DNA of 64,000 bases from Bathynomus jamesi (taxonomy: Eukaryota > Arthropoda > Malacostraca > Isopoda > Cirolanidae). Positions 10,074 to 19,296 of the stretch are shown here, piece after piece. Every line of letters starts with the position of its first letter. Within the stretch, counting starts at the first letter, position 1. The notes under the pieces were generated by a model. It did no database searches and was not told the DNA's origin. It worked only from the letters and a program-made list of their open reading frames with translations. The translations under genes and the position numbers were made by a program. The stretch is taken from the NCBI GenBank assembly GCA_023014485.1, contig JAJOZX010002706.1, positions 124,001 to 188,000 on the forward strand, written 5' to 3'.

Positions 10074-10799
10074 GGGACTGCATCAATTTAGCGAATACAC
10101 ATTGAGCGAGTGCACTTTGAGCGAAGAAAATTGAGCGCGTACAAATTGAGCGACTTGATGCATTGAGCGATTAGGCTAACTGAGCGAGTACAAATTGAGC
10201 GAGTGCAAACTGAGCGCAAACTGATGCAAAAATAATAAACATTCACCTTCTAAAAAATATTTATTTAAAACAGATATATTTAATTAAAATGAATATTTTT
10301 TCAAAACAGATTTAAAAATATAATAAGTCAAGCAGTGAATTATATATGTAATTCCAAATTGTAGGAAACATTACATAGAAAGTCGAGAATATTCGATCAG
10401 ACGTTGCAAGCGAACGTTTACTTGTTCGTATTTCTTATAGGGTTAATTCCTATTTAACCATCGAAAACTCAAATCGGAAACTCAGTCCGAGTGGGACGTC
10501 ATCTAGGCCTAGGTTAGGTTAGGGGTACTAATTACCTTTCCGGGTCCCGAATTCATTATGGGGTACCCATGCCCGGTTAGGTTAATTGAATGCCCGGTTA
10601 GGTCAACTGTATGCCCGGTTAAGTCAACTGTATGCCCTTGGCAAGTGGTTAGGTTAAGATGTGAAGTTTGCACTCGGTTTGCACTCGCTCAATTTGTATT
10701 CGTTCAGTTAGCCTAATCGCTCAATGCGTCAAGTCGCTTAATTTGTACTCGCTCAAAATGCTCTCGCTCAATGTTTACTCGCTCAATTGTCGCACAATC
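10074..10799. mobile_element. Foldback element (726 bp) with GAGCGA sub-repeats and 9-bp TSD
   Basis: Both arms (about 10074-10235 and 10655-10799) are inverted copies of each other. Each is a series of ~15-17-bp units of the type ATTGAGCGAGTACAA (left) or its complement TTGTACTCGCTCAAT (right), about nine per arm. The nonamer CTTGCAAGC flanks the element on both sides (10065-10073 and 10800-10808). This is the architecture of foldback elements. A 9-bp duplication is known for Drosophila FB and is common in Mutator-like elements, so either origin is possible. The core is non-coding and AT-rich apart from a 3 x 21-bp repeat. Confidence 0.85.
10569..10657. repeat. 3 x 21-bp repeat in the foldback core, shared with the 203-bp MITEs
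   Basis: Three consecutive 21-mers begin ATGCCCGGTTAGGT and end in AATTGA or CAACTGT. They are followed by ATGCCCTTGGCAAG and GGTTAGGTTA. The 203-bp MITEs at 4347 and 59585 carry the same module (GTTAAGTCAACTGTACGCC, then GGTTAGGTTA; and AATTGAATGCCCGGTTGGGT when reversed). Confidence 0.75.
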
Positions 10800-12234
10800 C
10801 TTGCAAGCCTGGTGGGCCATTTCCACGTGATAAAGATCAAGGTGGTCGCTGCTTTTCTAGTTCCTACGAAAATATGATTACTAACAGTGGCTTTCAAATA
10901 CCACGTTCTTGACTTTGTTACTCTCCTAGACTAGACTGCTTGCTGTGAACCATGTTGGCTATTTGCTAACCGTGGAATGTCTACTTACAATGAAGCATGG
11001 ATGAAAGGAGTTCGTGACTGGCGTCATCCGAGTGCGAAAACTGAATCCCATGCAACACCCAAAGCACACTTTGATTCATGTTTAGTTATGGAGCAGTGAA
11101 GATTATATGGCACTATAAACGAAGATTTAGAATTACAAACAAAAAAGAAGAAATACTGGAGGCAAATTATCGAGAGATTAATTAATGTAACAGTTACGTT
11201 AACATCATGAAATTTAGCATTCAGAGGTCACAGAGATATTTTAGGGCAGTCAAACAGCGGAAATTTTCTGTCGACTGTGGAACTTTTGTCCAAGTATGAC
11301 CCTTTGCTAAAGCAACTCGTTTCGACTCCCAACGGCTCTATCCACTATTTGAGCACCTCTATTCAAAACGAATTGATTAGTCTTCTGTCGAAAGGGAAAT
11401 AGTCAATGAAATAAAAACTGCCTTGTTTTATTCTATTATAATAGATACAACGCAGTACATTTCGAAAGTAGATCAGTTAAGTAAAGTATTTCGTTATGCC
11501 ATCATAGAAATTGGTGGAAACAATGTACCAATTGATGATGAAGTTGTAGAATCATTTTTAGGGTTCGAAGAAGTTGTTGACCAAACTAAAAGCGGATTGG
11601 AAAACAAAATAATAAGTTTCATTGAAGAGAAAGGCCTAGATGTGTCTAAATGTAGAAGACAGGGTATGATGGAGCAGCAAGCATAAGTGACATATATGCG
11701 GGCGTACAAGCAAACATGGGTGCTGCTCATAGTTTGAACATTGTACTCAATGACTCGGTGAAAGGAATTCCAGAATTGCAGGGATTCTATCTTGTTGAAA
11801 AGCTCTATTTTTTATTTTTTTTTTGCTCGCAGTCTCAAGCGCTGGGTTATGTTATCCTCAGTTGTTTCATTAGAAGAAGCAAGTCAAATTCTCTTCTTCC
11901 GATCTCGTGTAAAGAATGAAATTTTAAAACAATCGTTAGTGAGAGACTTGGGAAAGATGCTGATAGTTGCCAATAGTTTGTTGTTTTCACGTTTTCCTGA
12001 CACTTGTACCGCTCTTGTTCTATTTCTCACAATACCTGTGACAGTGGCAAGCGCTGAACGTTCTTCCTTTAAACTTAAACTAATTAAAAATTACCTACGA
12101 AGCGCAACAACAAAAGAGAGGCTACGGGACTTGGGAATTTTATCTATAGAAAATGAAAGAGTTCGACAGTTAAACTTAAAGAATGTTATTGATGAGTTTG
12201 CTGATCGGAAAGCGCGAAAGATGGATTTCAAATA

Positions 12235-12486
12235 GGTGAGTACAATGTGTTGTAGAAATATTCTACACAAAACTTGAAAATACGTATGACTTCCGCTCCT
12301 AGAAGGGCAACATACTGTAAATAAAGATTTAATTTACTCGTGCTAAGATGCAATACAAATAAAAAATATAGTAAATTTCTTACTATTGGGTCCTTTTTAA
12401 ATTTTCGTACCGAGACCCATCCCTATTATGTTTCACTACTGAGAGAGACCGACGAACAAAACATCTGCATCTGCAAGGTTACAAGG

Positions 12487-12536
<50 letters not shown>

Positions 12537-13424
12537 GAAGTACTATTTACTCGTATATTATTTTATTTTTAAAGGCCTTTTTCCATGGTAATATCTCTCT
12601 TGCATGCATTCAATCCTATACGAAATGAGCGTTTACAAACTCTGGCGAATGTCCTTTCGCAAGAAAAATAAAACAAAAACCTTTGAAAAATAACATTAAT
12701 TAGATTCAGTAAAAGCATTCATATTGCAGATTTGTATTTTTTTAAAGTTAAACAACAAAATTCAAGCAAGTCGCCCAGCAACAGCGGTCAGACAGGAACA
12801 GGTTACCCGCGTGCCTCGGAGCCGTGAATAGTGGTTGATATATTTTATATTTATTATTTTAATAATAATTAATAATTGTCTCTACGTGGCTATTATTTTT
12901 ATTAAATGTTATATATACACAGGCCAATATAATGTAATATAATAGTACTTTAATATTTTAGGTAAAAGTCGTATATTTGGGGATCTTTGAAACCAAACTT
13001 ATTTTCCTCATAAGATCTTTAACAATAGATAACGGGGACCGCGATATCGCGGGGTTCTCTCAGAAAGTAACCCCTCGTTATCAGCATATTCTACTGTACA
13101 CGTTTCATATATGGTTGTGTTATGCTTAGAAAAATATATTTCATATGAAAGAAAACAATACCAAACTGAAATGTATCATTTAATAACATTTTTATTTACA
13201 GAACTGGAAAAAATATAAAAAATTATATAAACAAAACTTTTTTTCACGGACGTTAATATGCAAAACAAAATAACATTCGTACAGTCGGCATAAAAATGTC
13301 TTTATTACGCTTTTATTTCAGAATTGGAATAAAAGTGCAAAGCATTTTTGAAGTTTGAAGTCGATTGTACGACTGTACAATAATGTAAATCACATCGATA
13401 CTACTACTACTACTACTACTACTA

Positions 13425-13459
<35 letters not shown>

Positions 13460-13657
13460 TGTTCTTTACTACATTTATAAGGCATACAAACGGTATACAG
13501 AGAGTGACCTATAATAACGCGCATCTATATATATATATATATATATATGATAGTGCGCAGTTAACGCATCAACAACAATAATAATATCAATATTACAATT
13601 TATTATTGTTTTCATGCGAGTTGATTTGCCCATTAGTTGCTACAGAAAGCATACCTA
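12235..13657. other. Gene-free interval with microsatellites
   Basis: Holds (CA)n-(TA)n-(GA)n at 12486-12536, (CTA)n then (TAA)n at 13400-13459, and (TA)n near 13527-13549. A small imperfect hairpin (GATAACGGGG...CCCCTCGTTATC, about 13029-13082) is visible. No coding domain recognised. Confidence 0.6.
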
Positions 13658-14122
13658 TGTTGGTTTACGTCGTCGTCGTCGTTGGCCTAGGCAAGCTACG
13701 GCTTGGGACCGTAGCGCATCTATCCGGTATAGGTTAACCTGGATGATGTAGCCATAAGCACTGCCGCTGGTTAAGTGCCAACCAGTGATTATCTCACTAG
13801 CCGTATTGAGTCCGTTAGGCGAAACTGCGACAGTACCAAAGGTGGAAAATATAACCTTTGGTTTTCTATTATTTATTTGTAAAATGGACATGGTATTAGA
13901 TTAAAATAAATATTTGAATATAAATAATTAACTGACAATTGTGATATATAATTAATTATGTTTACATACAATAAAATAATACAATATACATAAAATTAGT
14001 ATTAATGTGGTTCACAATTGAATTATGATGGGTAACTAATTTAAAATGAATTTATAGCTATTCCGAATTCAAGACGGTAAATTAACATTTATCTTGAAAC
14101 TAAAATAAGAGTATTCACTACA
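13658..14122 (-). repeat. 3' LTR of the gypsy element
   Basis: 465 bp, about 99% identical to 18264-18730. The difference count suggests recent insertion. A short open frame inside it is not a gene, because it is simply LTR sequence present twice. Confidence 0.93.
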
Positions 14123-14143
14123 CACTCCCCCACCAGAGGAAGT

Positions 14144-17100
14144 TCAAAGAGTTCCGAACGACACAGATTTCCGCTGGACCTTTTTGGTAGCTACATGTAC
14201 CTCGCTTAAGGTTGATTCCAAAAACGCAGGCTTAAGACGATCGATAGAAACCTTGTCGACCTTGGAACCGCGCTGGATGAGAAATGATTTGCGCGTACGT
14301 CGGAGAACTTCATAGGGTCCGTCATATGGACATTGGAGAGGCCGTTTTGGGACAGGTACACGAACGAAAACGTGGGTGCAAGACTGGAGGGCTGGGGAAA
14401 CAAAGATGTTCTGTTGGCTAGTCAATCGAGGGGGAACAGGCTGAAGGGACTGCATGTGAGAGGAAAGTGTTTGAGCGAATTCCGTAGGATCACATGACTT
14501 ATCCCCTGCAGTGAAGTAGCCACCTGGTAGCCGCAGTGTTGTTCCATAGACTAGTTCAGCCGCTGTAGTCTTCAGATCACTCTTAAATGCAGAGCGAATA
14601 CCAAGCAACACGAGTGGAAGCTTATCCATCCAATGGGAGTCTTCGTGACACATAAGGGATGACTTCAGCTGGCGATGGAAGCGTTCGACGAGGCCGTTAG
14701 CTTGCGGATGATACGCACAGGTATGCGCATGTACTGTACCCAACAAGCTGGTAAACTTCTTCCAAAGCGAAGACTCAATTGGCGACCTTGGTCAGTGATG
14801 ACTTTTGTCGGCAATCCAAATCTTGATACCCATCCATGAAGAAAGGCTCTTGCAACAGTGTCCGCTTGGATATCAGAACTGGGATGGCTTCAGGCCATCT
14901 GGAAAAGCGGTCGAGACAGGTGAGCAGATAACGTTGGCCTTGAATCACTGGAAGAGGGCCAACAATGTCTACTGAATTACCTCAAATCGCTGGGATGGGG
15001 GCGGAAATGCGTCAAAGGGGGACCTGGTGTGCCTTTGGACTTTGGCACGCTGGCAGGCAAGGCACGTTTTGGTCCAATGTTTGACATCCTTCCGCATCGA
15101 GGGCCAAACAAAGCGAGAGGTAACCAGGTGTTGCGAAGCACGGATACCAGGATGGGAGGGCTTATGAAGATCCGTGAAGACTGCTTTTCTGTGACATGGA
15201 GGGACATAAGGGCGAATAGCAGCTGTTGATACGTCGCAATAGAGGGGCACAGACAATCCTGGCATACTCATTTTCTTGAGGGAAAGTGAGTGAGTGGAGT
15301 CTTCTCTGAGCAGTTCTTGTAGTTCCGTATCCTTATCTTGATCCTGTGCAATAGCATTCCACAGTGTAGAGCTGAGGGTAACAGAAGTAATCTCTATTCT
15401 TGAAAGTGCATCCGCTGGAGTGTTCAAGACACCTTTGATGTGGCGGATATCTGTGGTAAATTGCGAGATATAATCGAGTTGCCTGATGACTCTGGGAGGT
15501 GGTTACAGCTGTTTTTATTGAAGACAGTGACCAAAGGTTTGTGGTCGGTAAAAACACAAAACTCTCGGCCTTCAAGGAATGTTGAAAATGCTTCACGTTT
15601 AAGTAAATAGCAAGAAGTTCACGTCCGAAAGCACTATAACGCGTTTGGGCTGGCTGCAGCTTTTTTCGAGTAAAATGCGATGGGTGCTTGTTGACCGTTA
15701 ATGGTTTGTTCCAACACTCCACCGATCGCAACATCTGATGCATCGACCGTCAGAGTTAGGGGGGCATCACTGATAGGAAACGACAGAGACAATGCACTAT
15801 TGATAGCATTTTTGGCATTGTCGAACGCCTGTAAACTATCGCTACACCATACCAATTTCGTTACCTTGCGTTTGTGTGTGATCATAGCGTGTAGAGGAGC
15901 AAGAACACTGGCACAGTTTTTTAATGAACTTGTGGTAATATTTACCAAACCTAGAAACCGACGTAACTCACGCTGATTATTTGGCATAGGGTAATTTTTT
16001 ATCACTTCACACTTGTCCTGAAGGGGGTAATTCCGTGCTGCGAAATCGTGTGACCAAGAAATTCCAAGGTTGGCTGTGCAAACACACACTTAGATGCATT
16101 AATAGTAACACCGTATTGTTCTAAGCGTTGAAAAAGGAGTGAAATGTTCCTTATGTTCCTCTTCCGTTGAACTGGCCACAAGCAAATCATCGATGTAGGC
16201 ATAAACAAAGTCTAAGCCTCTGGTGACCTCATCTATAAACCTCTGAAAGGTTTGCGCAGCATTCCGTAGCCCGAACGGCATCTTCAAAAATTCGAATAAC
16301 CCAAATGGTGTACAAACTGCAGTCTTGGGAATATCCGAAGGCTCTACGGGAATGTGGTGGAAAGCCTTAACGAGATCTATTTTACTGAAGATAGATTTGC
16401 CGTGGAGAAGAGAAGTAAGTCTTGGACATTTGGTACCGGATATCGGTCCGGGATGGTTGTCGAATTCAAAACCGGTAATCCCACATGGTCTCCAGTCTCC
16501 TGACTTCTTCTGGACCAGGTGTAGGGGAGAGGACCAACTGCTTTTGGAAGGTCTTATTATCCCAAGATCCATCATAAGCTGGAATTCCGATTTGGCAGCT
16601 TTCAGTTTGTCCGGGGCAAGACGTCTGGGTTTTGCAAACACAGGGGGACCTTTTGTTGTAATGTGATGGGTAATGGTGTGCTTAATGGTATCACCCATCT
16701 GCATCGGTTGAAGAATTCCTGGATATCGCTGGAAAAGGCACTGGTACATGGAATTAGGGGAACGAGGGAAAGTGCAGAGTTCGAGGCGTCCGGAAGGGCA
16801 ACCTGTTTGGCAAGAACAGAAAGCAGTGTGGCCTGGTCGCATAAGCGTCGCTTGTCAAGATCCACCAGGAGTTTGAAATGCTGGAGGAAGTCAGCGCCGA
16901 TTATGGGATGCTGCACTTGAGCACAGATGAAAATCCACTTGAAGGATCGGTGAAGGCCCAAGTTTAGTTCACGCGACTGAGTACCGTACGTGGGTATGCG
17001 TGAACCGTTAGCAGCGTATAGAGGCGGAGATTCCGAGTGCGTATGACCAGATTTTTGAGGGAATACACTGACTGACGCTCCGGTATCGACCAAGAAATTG

Positions 17101-17210
17101 ACACCAGAGTTCCTGTCCTTTATGAATAACAGGTTGGCAGTGCGAGTACTAGACGCCATTAGGACTCGCTGCTGGGGTTTTCCGACGAAAAATTGCAAGG
17201 GGAGATGCAC
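14144..17210 (-). pseudogene. pol: gypsy pol polyprotein (protease-RT-RNase H-integrase), frameshifted
   Basis: Retropepsin at 16602-17210 shows the aspartic motif FLVDTGASVSVFP and PIIGADFL. Reverse transcriptase at 16099-16842 shows IFSKIDLVKAFHHIPV, FLKMPFGLRNAAQTFQR and AYIDDLLVA, the active-site YIDD. RNase H at 15634-16089 has LTVDASDVAIGGVL. Integrase at 14969-15427 has the HHCC finger (HKPSHPG, then CLACQRAK). Its C-terminus (14144-14746) has YHPQANGLVERFHRQLKS and a GPY/F-like YDGPYEVLRR. No chromodomain. Frame changes near 16750, 16150, 15650, 15340 and 14750-14970 destroy the single long frame. The protease frame overlaps the end of gag by 52 nt, as for expression by ribosomal frameshifting. 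Confidence 0.92.
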
Positions 17211-17923
17211 TTCCTAGCCTTCTTTCCAAATTTAGCGTGGTAGAAGCAGATCTTCCCGGAACTCGAACGATGCCTCTTCGTAAGTCTTGACCGAGAATGG
17301 CTTCTTTGCCGTTGATTTTGTAGCAGAGAACAAACGTGGTTGAGTTGTTGACTTAACTCTTTCACTTTCAACTCCAGTTCCGATTGTGTGTTCACGTTGT
17401 TGACCGGAGCTGTGTCAATCTCCACTACTTTGTCGGCAGTTTCTGCTAGTTTATCAACTGGAGTAGCAGGATCCATAGTGGCCAAGACAGGCTGAGCTGA
17501 TGGAGGAAGTTTCTGCAAGAACAACTGTCTAAAGATGTCCTTATCGAAGGTTTGTGCGCGTTCGCCTAGAGCGCACTGCATAGCCCTCAGCATTTGAGTG
17601 GGCTTACGGTCTCCAAGTTCTTCTTTTGAGATTAACTGATGTAGTTTCTCACGCTCGGAGACAGTGGTGCGGCACAGGATGGCAGACTTCAGATCGTTGT
17701 ATGGGTCCTCACTCGTGGAAGTAGACACGATGACGTCACGGACTTCAGAGATGATGCTCGCTGGTAGAGAGGACAAAACATGATCGTATTTCGTCCTGCT
17801 AGCGGTGATCCTTCCCAAGTTGAATTGTGATTCCACTTGGTGGAACCAAATAAATGGATCACCCGGCCAGAAGACGGGGAGCTTTACGCTCAAGTGGGAG
17901 ATGGCACCAGCGTCGTCAGGCAT
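17159..17923 (-). CDS. gag: gypsy Gag-like protein (254 aa), open frame
   Basis: Starts MPDDAGAISHLSVKLPVFW and continues with WFHQVESQFNLG, the capsid-like region seen in a subgroup of arthropod gypsy elements. Residues 60-170 are helical and charged, with FRQLFLQKLP. The C-terminal basic part (RSHSRSRLTKRHRSSSG) precedes CFYHAKFGKKARKCISPC, a noncanonical zinc knuckle with C-x2-H and C-x3-C pairs rather than CCHC. Gag would assemble the particle and bind the RNA genome. The frame is complete, unlike pol. Confidence 0.85.
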   Translation of the reverse strand: MPDDAGAISHLSVKLPVFWPGDPFIWFHQVESQFNLGRITASRTKYDHVLSSLPASIISEVRDVIVSTSTSEDPYNDLKSAILCRTTVSEREKLHQLISKEELGDRKPTQMLRAMQCALGERAQTFDKDIFRQLFLQKLPPSAQPVLATMDPATPVDKLAETADKVVEIDTAPVNNVNTQSELELKVKELSQQLNHVCSLLQNQRQRSHSRSRLTKRHRSSSGKICFYHAKFGKKARKCISPCNFSSENPSSES

Positions 17924-18040
17924 CTTCTCCTAGGCTTGCTGACGTACAAGCAAGACGACAAGTTACCAACGAAGGAGTGGAGGTTGAGACGAGCGCAGGC
18001 ACAGAGCGCACGGGCAGGGGTGAGGGGCAGAGGGCACGAG

Positions 18041-18240
18041 CGACATTACAGTCTGGTCCTAGTCGCTCGGGTGAAGGGGGTGATGGGCACGAACGACGTT
18101 ACAGTCTAGTCCTAGTCGCTCGGGTGAAGGAGGTGATGGACACGAACGACATTACAGTCTAGTCCTAGTCGTTCGGGTGAAGGGGGTGATGGGCACGAAC
18201 GACGTTACAGTCTAATCCTAGTCGTTCGGGTAAAAGGGGT
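18041..18240. repeat. 53-bp tandem repeats in the gypsy leader
   Basis: Four near-identical units with starts at about 18041, 18094, 18147 and 18200 each contain CGACRTTACAGTCTARTCC, then TAGTCGYTCGGGTGAAG. They lie between the primer-binding site and gag, where packaging signals usually sit; such a role here is inference. Confidence 0.88.
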
Positions 18241-18263
18241 AATCCAGCTCCGGGGTCACCAAT

Positions 18264-18730
18264 TGTTGGTTTACGTCGTCGTCGTCGTTGGCCTAGGCAA
18301 GCTACGGCTTGGGATCGTAGCGCATCTATCCGGTATAGGTTAACCTGGATGATGTAGCCATAAGCACTGCCGCTGGTTAAGTGCCAACCAGTGATTATCT
18401 CACTAGCCGTATTGAGTCCATTAGGCGAAACTGCGACAGTACCAAAGGTGGAAAATATAACCTTTGGTTTTCTATTATTTATTTGTAAAATGGACATGGT
18501 ATTAGATTAAAATAAATATTTGAATATAAATAATTAACTGACAATTGTGATATATAATTAATTATGTTTACATACAATAAAATAATACAATATACATAAA
18601 ATTAGTATTAATGTGGTCCACAATTGAATTATGATGGGTAACTAATTTAAAATGAATTTATAGCTATTCCGAAATTCAAGACGGTAAAATTAACATTTAT
18701 CTTGAAACTAAAATAAGAGTATTCACTACA
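18264..18730 (-). repeat. 5' LTR of the gypsy element
   Basis: 467 bp, paired with 13658-14122. Drives the element in the minus direction. It is followed on the window side by CCTA, the target duplicate. Confidence 0.93.
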
Positions 18731-18734
18731 CCTA

Positions 18735-18789
18735 CATACACACAGTATATATATATTTATATATACACACACACCTATATATATATATA

Positions 18790-18834
<45 letters not shown>

Positions 18835-18884
18835 GCACACACATAGACATACATATGTCCATACATACACACATATACAATTTA
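18735..18884. repeat. (TA)n/(CA)n microsatellite block
   Basis: Mixed CA and TA runs between the gypsy element and the first long-TIR transposon. The latter begins just after a TA. Confidence 0.9.
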
Positions 18885-19139
18885 GGCCTGTTCAAAATCA
18901 ACTTTTTCTTATTTTCATAGGTTTCTGTACATTTTCCCATGCTGTTTGACCTGAAAAAGCCGAAAATTACAACTATTTTGACCTAGGATGTTGGGAAGCA
19001 TTGCCGCATGGAGCTTTAAATTTTCTGCCTTGAAATCGGCCAAAGCGCCAATTCCGGGGTCCCTTGAATTATGTTTTGCACTTTAACTTTTGATCTAAAC
19101 AAGATAGAGCAACAAATTAGGTATCAAATGAAAGAGCAT

Positions 19140-19192
19140 AAAATTAATAAATAATAATAATAATAATATAATAATAATAATAATAAATAAAT

Positions 19193-19223
<31 letters not shown>

Positions 19224-19224
19224 T
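19140..19224. repeat. (AAT)n tract inside the transposon
   Basis: An AAT-rich microsatellite between the left TIR and the first coding exon. The inverted copy has its counterpart at about 33250-33330, with a different unit count. Confidence 0.9.
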
Positions 19225-19296
19225 ATCTATCATTTTCAGGAAACAACAGAAACTCAATCAGAATCTAGAAAACTATCTACAAGTTACAACTTCACA

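Larger units (their letters stand above)
9690..12234 (+). pseudogene. ZMYM1-like hAT transposase pseudogene, interrupted by a foldback element
   Basis: Several frames together follow the order of ZMYM1-like (DUF4371/hAT) proteins. The first is a worn N-terminus (about 9690-10060). After the foldback insertion comes a cysteine-rich segment, IPRSW..CYSPRLDCL and CEPCWLFANRG, then YNEAWMKGVRDWRHPS. A DUF4371 stretch follows (LAFRGHRDILGQSNSGNFL, VELLSKYDPLLKQ). At 11423-11800 it reads KVFRYAIIE, ESFLGFEEVVDQT and AAHSLNIVLND. The hAT dimerisation tail (11990-12230) contains TIPVTVASAERSSFKLKLI. Stops, frameshifts and a deletion at a T-rich run near 11808-11822 break it. Distinct from the BED-type hAT at 4893. 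Confidence 0.85.
13658..18730 (-). mobile_element. Ty3/gypsy LTR retrotransposon (~5.07 kb)
   Basis: The two LTRs are nearly identical: 13658-14122 (3' LTR) and 18264-18730 (5' LTR), with only about three substitutions and two single-base indels. In element orientation they run TGTAGTG...CCAACA. The flanks share the tetramer CCTA (13654-13657 and 18731-18734), a fitting target duplication. A C-rich tract at 14123-14140 is the polypurine tract on the element strand. Next to the 5' LTR the minus strand reads TGGTGACCCCGG, a plausible tRNA primer-binding site (about 18245-18262). Gene order is gag-protease-RT-RNase H-integrase, the Ty3/gypsy order. No envelope gene. Confidence 0.95.

Noticed and set aside
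10074..10235. Regular GAGCGA units, CRISPR-like at first sight
   Set aside because: Units are contiguous ~15-17-bp tandem repeats without unique spacers, mirrored in an inverted arm, in animal DNA. This is a foldback element arm.
13029..13082. Hairpin GATAACGGGG...CCCCTCGTTATC as a MITE
   Set aside because: Arms are imperfect and short, with no convincing target duplication.
13655..13891. Open frame inside the left LTR, repeated as 18165-18497
   Set aside because: It is LTR sequence present in both LTRs with no domain, so it is an open frame by chance rather than a gene.
15701..15976. Plus-strand open frames inside the gypsy element (15029, 15701, 16325, 16663, 17837, 17854)
   Set aside because: All are antisense to pol or gag; no domains.
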